Below, one piece after another: positions 60,675 through 64,000 of a stretch of 64,000 nt of DNA. The stretch's first letter is position 1; every line of letters starts with the position of its first letter. The position numbers and the translations under genes are program-made. The stretch is from Flavihumibacter petaseus NBRC 106054 (GTDB taxonomy: Bacteria > Bacteroidota > Bacteroidia > Chitinophagales > Chitinophagaceae): NCBI RefSeq assembly GCF_000974785.1, contig NZ_BBWV01000001.1:2046001-2110000 (forward strand). The letters run 5' to 3'. The notes under the pieces were generated by a model that saw only the letters and a program-made list of their open reading frames with translations, was not told where the DNA came from and did not search any database.

Positions 60675-60706
60675 AACTAAACAACTAAACTTCTAAACCC
60701 CTAAAC
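60675..60706. repeat. four tandem NNCTAAAC octamers
   Basis: AACTAAAC, AACTAAAC, TTCTAAAC and CCCTAAAC follow each other with an exact 8-base period, ending two bases before the permease stop codon at 60709. The function is unknown. Confidence 0.7.
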
Positions 60707-60708
60707 AT

Positions 60709-63063
60709 TCATTCCGTTCTCAGCGACTCCACGGGATTTGCCAGTGCCGACTTTATTGTCTGAAAGCCCGTCACTGCCAGGGTTATCAATGCTACCGCAA
60801 CACCTGCAACCAGGAATATCATTGGCGTAATGCTGATCCTATAAGCATACCCAAGTAACCACTGCTGCATGATCCACCACGATACCGGGAAAGCAATCAG
60901 CATCGCAATACCCACCAGTTTCAGGAAGTCTTTCGACAACATGGCTGCCAGTTCCGCAGAAGAGGCACCGATCACTTTCCGGATGCCGATCTCTTTTCTT
61001 CTTTTTTGCGCCATAAATGCAGTCAATCCGAACAATCCCAGGCAGGAAATGACGATGGCCAAACCAGCAAAATAACGGGACAATACAGCCGTACGCGTTT
61101 CTGAGGCATATTGTTTCTGATAGGCCTCATCCAGGAAACTATAGGTGAACGGAAAATCCGGGTTGTACTTTTTATAAAGCTGCTCAATGGCTGCAATAGT
61201 CTCCTGCTGGTTGTTCCCGCTTATCCGGGCGATCACAGAACCTTCACCTTTCCACAAGGTTAGGAATGCAGGCTTGATCGACTCATGCATCGATTCAAAA
61301 TGAAAATCCTTCACCACCCCGATGATTTGCCGGTTGCTTCCATGGAACTGAACTACAGCACCGATCGGATCTTTCAGCCCCATGGCCTTTACGGCCGCTT
61401 CGTTGATCACAATGTTCAGCGAATCCATGCCGAAATCAGGTGAGAATCCCCGGCCGGTCTGAACCTGCATCTCCATAGTCTTTATAAAATTCTGGCTCAC
61501 ATTAAAGACCTCAAAGTATACATCCTGTTCGGGATCCTTCCCCGGCCAGTTCAGTCCGTCGCTGTATTTGCGGCCTACGATGCTGTGAAATGTGGTCGCT
61601 GCATTCACCACCCCGGGCGTTTCCTGGATGGCGGCAAGGAAAGCGGCTTCGTTTTTCAGGATACTGCCTTCTGCACTGAAACGGACAATATTTTCCTTAT
61701 TATAGCCAAGGTTGATATTGCGGATATGCATGATTTGCTGATATACCACCGTCACTGCCACAATCAGGATGGTTGACAGGGCAAACTGGAAGATCACCAA
61801 CCCTTTGCGGGAAAGCAGCTCCGCAAGCGGTGTGTTCAGCTTGCCTTTTAGGATAGTGATAGGCTTAAAGCCGGACAGGTACAGCGCGGGGTAACTACCT
61901 GCGAAGAATCCTGTGATCACGCCGATGATAACAATGCCGGTCGCAAGCGCGGGGGTAAACTGCAGTTGTATTTGTTTACCGGTAGCCTGGTTGAATTGCG
62001 GTAAGAGGAATACAGCCAGCATAACCGCCAGCAGCATCGACAATACTGTGAGCAGAAAGGATTCCGACAGGAACTGCAAAACCAGCTGTCCGCGCCGTAC
62101 GCCAACGATCTTTTTGATACCCACTTCTTTCAGCCGCCGGCTGGCTTTCGCTGTTGAAAGGTTCATGAAATTGATACAGGCGATCAGCAATACAAATCCC
62201 GCCAGCAGGGCAAATAATTTTACGTAGGCGATCCTGCCGCCGGTTTGGGACGTGTCATTGTCATAACGATACAGGTAGCCGTCGGAAAATTTTTCGGCAC
62301 GGACTTTACGGTCATCACTGCCCGAGTTCTTACCGATAATGTTCTCAATTTTTTTATTGAACGCAGTGAGATCTGCACCTTTTTTCAACAGGACAAAATT
62401 CTGGGGCCCTCTCGCGTTCCAGCTGGTTACCCAATCTTTTACCGACTTGAAATAGTCAAACGAGAGCACAAAGTCGAACTGCTGGGAAGACTGTGCGGGA
62501 ACTTTCCGGAAAACACCCGACACGTAGAACGTCGTGTCATGGTCGAAGCGGACCGGCTTGCCGATGATATCATCGGTTGTTGCAAATAGTTTCATGGCCA
62601 GTTCATCTGAGAGTACGATCGCATTTTTACTGGCGAGTACTGAATTGCTGTTTCCCTGGAGCAGGGTGAAAGAAAAAATATTGAAATAGTCGCGCTCAGC
62701 ATACTGGCCATTGGCTTTGATGTTCCTGTCACCTGCCGTCAGGGTATTCTGGGCAAACCATTTTGCAGGGGCAATTGCTGCTGCATATTCCACCTCAGGA
62801 GCGCTCATTTTGACCGCTTCGCTTAATCTGCCGGTAGATTCTTCGGAGTAAACGACATCGCCGTGACCGACCGTTCCTTCCAGCAGGGAATACAAACGAT
62901 CGTCGTTGACAAAGAACCGGTCAAATCCCATTTCATCGGTCACCCAGAGAAAGATCAGTAAGACACTTGCCAGCCCTGCCGACAGTCCAAATACATTGAG
63001 AAACGTGAATTGCTTGTCTCTCCAGAGACTTCTCCAGGCGATCTTGAAGTGATTCTTGAACAT
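60709..63063 (-). CDS. MacB/FtsX-type ABC transporter permease
   Basis: A 784-residue permease. An N-terminal helix (about 15-35, FLNVFGLSAGLASVLLIFLWV) and a large MacB_PCD periplasmic domain (about 45-255) precede a block of three FtsX helices (about 280-400). A second periplasmic domain (about 420-650) and the second FtsX block (about 670-775, KRRKEIGIRKVIGASSAELAAMLSKDFLKLV) follow. This two-fold layout is typical of Bacteroidota permeases that pair with a LolD-like ATPase, usually encoded elsewhere. None is adjacent. An ATG eight codons upstream (63087) is equally open. The substrate is unknown. Confidence 0.9.
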   Translation of the reverse strand: MFKNHFKIAWRSLWRDKQFTFLNVFGLSAGLASVLLIFLWVTDEMGFDRFFVNDDRLYSLLEGTVGHGDVVYSEESTGRLSEAVKMSAPEVEYAAAIAPAKWFAQNTLTAGDRNIKANGQYAERDYFNIFSFTLLQGNSNSVLASKNAIVLSDELAMKLFATTDDIIGKPVRFDHDTTFYVSGVFRKVPAQSSQQFDFVLSFDYFKSVKDWVTSWNARGPQNFVLLKKGADLTAFNKKIENIIGKNSGSDDRKVRAEKFSDGYLYRYDNDTSQTGGRIAYVKLFALLAGFVLLIACINFMNLSTAKASRRLKEVGIKKIVGVRRGQLVLQFLSESFLLTVLSMLLAVMLAVFLLPQFNQATGKQIQLQFTPALATGIVIIGVITGFFAGSYPALYLSGFKPITILKGKLNTPLAELLSRKGLVIFQFALSTILIVAVTVVYQQIMHIRNINLGYNKENIVRFSAEGSILKNEAAFLAAIQETPGVVNAATTFHSIVGRKYSDGLNWPGKDPEQDVYFEVFNVSQNFIKTMEMQVQTGRGFSPDFGMDSLNIVINEAAVKAMGLKDPIGAVVQFHGSNRQIIGVVKDFHFESMHESIKPAFLTLWKGEGSVIARISGNNQQETIAAIEQLYKKYNPDFPFTYSFLDEAYQKQYASETRTAVLSRYFAGLAIVISCLGLFGLTAFMAQKRRKEIGIRKVIGASSAELAAMLSKDFLKLVGIAMLIAFPVSWWIMQQWLLGYAYRISITPMIFLVAGVAVALITLAVTGFQTIKSALANPVESLRTE

Positions 63064-63240
63064 GCGATGACGGGTTTGAATAGACATGCCGTCAAAAACA
63101 TGCCAGCTTATAACCTGTTGATAACGTTAAGATTAAATGAGAAAATTATTGGGTCCTGTTCGGTATTGGTACAATTGCTGAATGAATGTGATACAACAAA
63201 ACCGGACCTTTGTGAACATTTATTTCATAGACAACTTATC

Positions 63241-64000
63241 ATGATGAATCTCACCCGGCTCCTCAATATTGAACATCCTGTTGTTCAGGCGCCCATGTAT
63301 GGCGTTACGACTCCTGAAATGGTAACCGCGGCCAGCAATACCGGATGTCTCGGATCACTTCCCCTGGGTGACCTGCCCGCAGAAAAATGCCGCGAAATAA
63401 TCAGGACCACGAAACAGTTATCGGGTCGTCCATTTGCTACCAATCTATTTGTGAATGAAGTTCCCGAACTGACTATTGAACTGAGAGAAAAATACGCGCT
63501 CACAAAACTTTTTATTGAAGGATTGGCAAAGCAATATGACATGGAGGTGGCACTTCCGGGAATCGATGAGCTGGAGATTGGTACTTACCATGATCAGATT
63601 GACGCTGTTCTTGATTCAGATTGTAAAATCGTGAGCTTCACGTTCGGTAATCTCGATAAGCCCGCTATCCGGAAATTCAAAAGCAACAATGTTGTCCTTA
63701 TCGGAACCTGCACTTCAGTGGCAGAAGCTGTATTGCTGGAGCAATCCGGCATTGATGTAATCTGTGTGCAGGGCATTGAAGCAGGTGGTCACCGGGGAGC
63801 ATTCGGATCAGACTACATTCCGCAGATCGGAGGACTGTCATTGCTGGCGCAGGTGTCCGGGACTGTAAAAGTGCCCCTCATCTATGCAGGCGGCATTTAT
63901 AACGCCAAAACATTTCAGGCTGCAAAGGCACTGGGTGCCCAGGCGGTTCAGGTAGGAAGCATGCTGATCGGGTCAGCTGAAAGCGCATTAAAGGATTTTG
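63241..64000 (+). CDS. nitronate monooxygenase, truncated by the window edge
   Basis: An open frame from ATG 63241 to the last base (253 codons, no stop), so the C-terminus is missing. It opens LLNIEHPVVQAPMYGVTTPEM, the FMN-binding start of nitronate monooxygenase/2-nitropropane dioxygenase, and carries the conserved GIEAGGHRG with the catalytic-region His. Toward the edge come LIYAGGIYNAKT and GAQAVQVGSMLIGS, the phosphate-binding end of the TIM barrel. The family oxidises alkyl nitronates; some members are enoyl-reductase-like. It is divergent from the permease gene. Confidence 0.88.
   Translation, partial: MMNLTRLLNIEHPVVQAPMYGVTTPEMVTAASNTGCLGSLPLGDLPAEKCREIIRTTKQLSGRPFATNLFVNEVPELTIELREKYALTKLFIEGLAKQYDMEVALPGIDELEIGTYHDQIDAVLDSDCKIVSFTFGNLDKPAIRKFKSNNVVLIGTCTSVAEAVLLEQSGIDVICVQGIEAGGHRGAFGSDYIPQIGGLSLLAQVSGTVKVPLIYAGGIYNAKTFQAAKALGAQAVQVGSMLIGSAESALKDF

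Noticed and set aside
1-64000. Phage, transposon or genomic-island boundaries
   Set aside because: I found no integrase, transposase, tRNA end or flanking direct repeats, and codon character looks even across the window.

Overview
The window looks like a chromosome segment of a Bacteroidota bacterium, most likely of the Chitinophagaceae. The support is two SusC/SusD pairs, a FecR/ECF-sigma pair, many Sec-dependent lipoproteins, reg_prop/Y_Y_Y sensor kinases, and promoter-like TAnnTTTG (-7) elements in place of TATAAT. I see no rRNA, tRNA, CRISPR array, phage or insertion sequence.

Layout. 1-4.8 kb: start of an unidentified minus-strand gene, a secreted sialidase-like protein, a WYL-domain regulator divergent from an RtcB-type RNA ligase with a 13-bp inverted repeat between them, and a glycerophosphodiesterase. 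4.8-10.2 kb: hybrid-type sensor kinase, NarL-type response regulator and a large lipoprotein. 10.2-12.2 kb: AraC-type regulator and a Tet(X)-like flavin monooxygenase as an operon. 12.3-22.2 kb: SusC, SusD, an FG-GAP/ASPIC lipoprotein and an SQR-like flavoprotein. 22.2-26.6 kb: a five-gene minus-strand run of envelope proteins, including a GT39 glycosyltransferase and an ABM-domain protein. 26.6-27.2 kb: a gene-free stretch rich in inverted repeats. 27.2-34.9 kb: an SDR dehydrogenase, an arylsulfatase lipoprotein, a SnoaL-like protein, a YegP protein, a YncE/phosphoesterase fusion and a DUF4136 lipoprotein.

35.1-49.1 kb is the most coherent region: a respiratory N2O-reduction and nitric-oxide-response island. 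A lipoprotein cytochrome c, clade II NosZ, a membrane-protein/NosL fusion, NosD, NosF and NosY form one operon behind an Fnr-type site and a TACATTTG element. Then come a haem-copper-oxidase-like membrane protein and a cysteine-rich TonB receptor, transcribed divergently from a second Fnr-type site that shares 12 bases with the first. Last is an operon with Ric/ScdA di-iron repair protein, a DUF1858/DUF2249 protein, an NnrS/haem-copper-like membrane protein, a MIP18-family protein and an Rrf2 regulator. It is preceded by a perfect palindrome placed like a repressor site. My reading is that copper uptake, N2O reductase maturation, electron delivery and NO damage control are jointly regulated here.

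49.1-64 kb: an L-domain repeat lipoprotein, a small lipoprotein, then a polysaccharide-utilisation locus (GH16 enzyme, SusD, STN-type SusC, FecR, and a divergently placed ECF sigma factor), a MacB/FtsX-type permease, and the start of a nitronate monooxygenase that runs off the end of the window.
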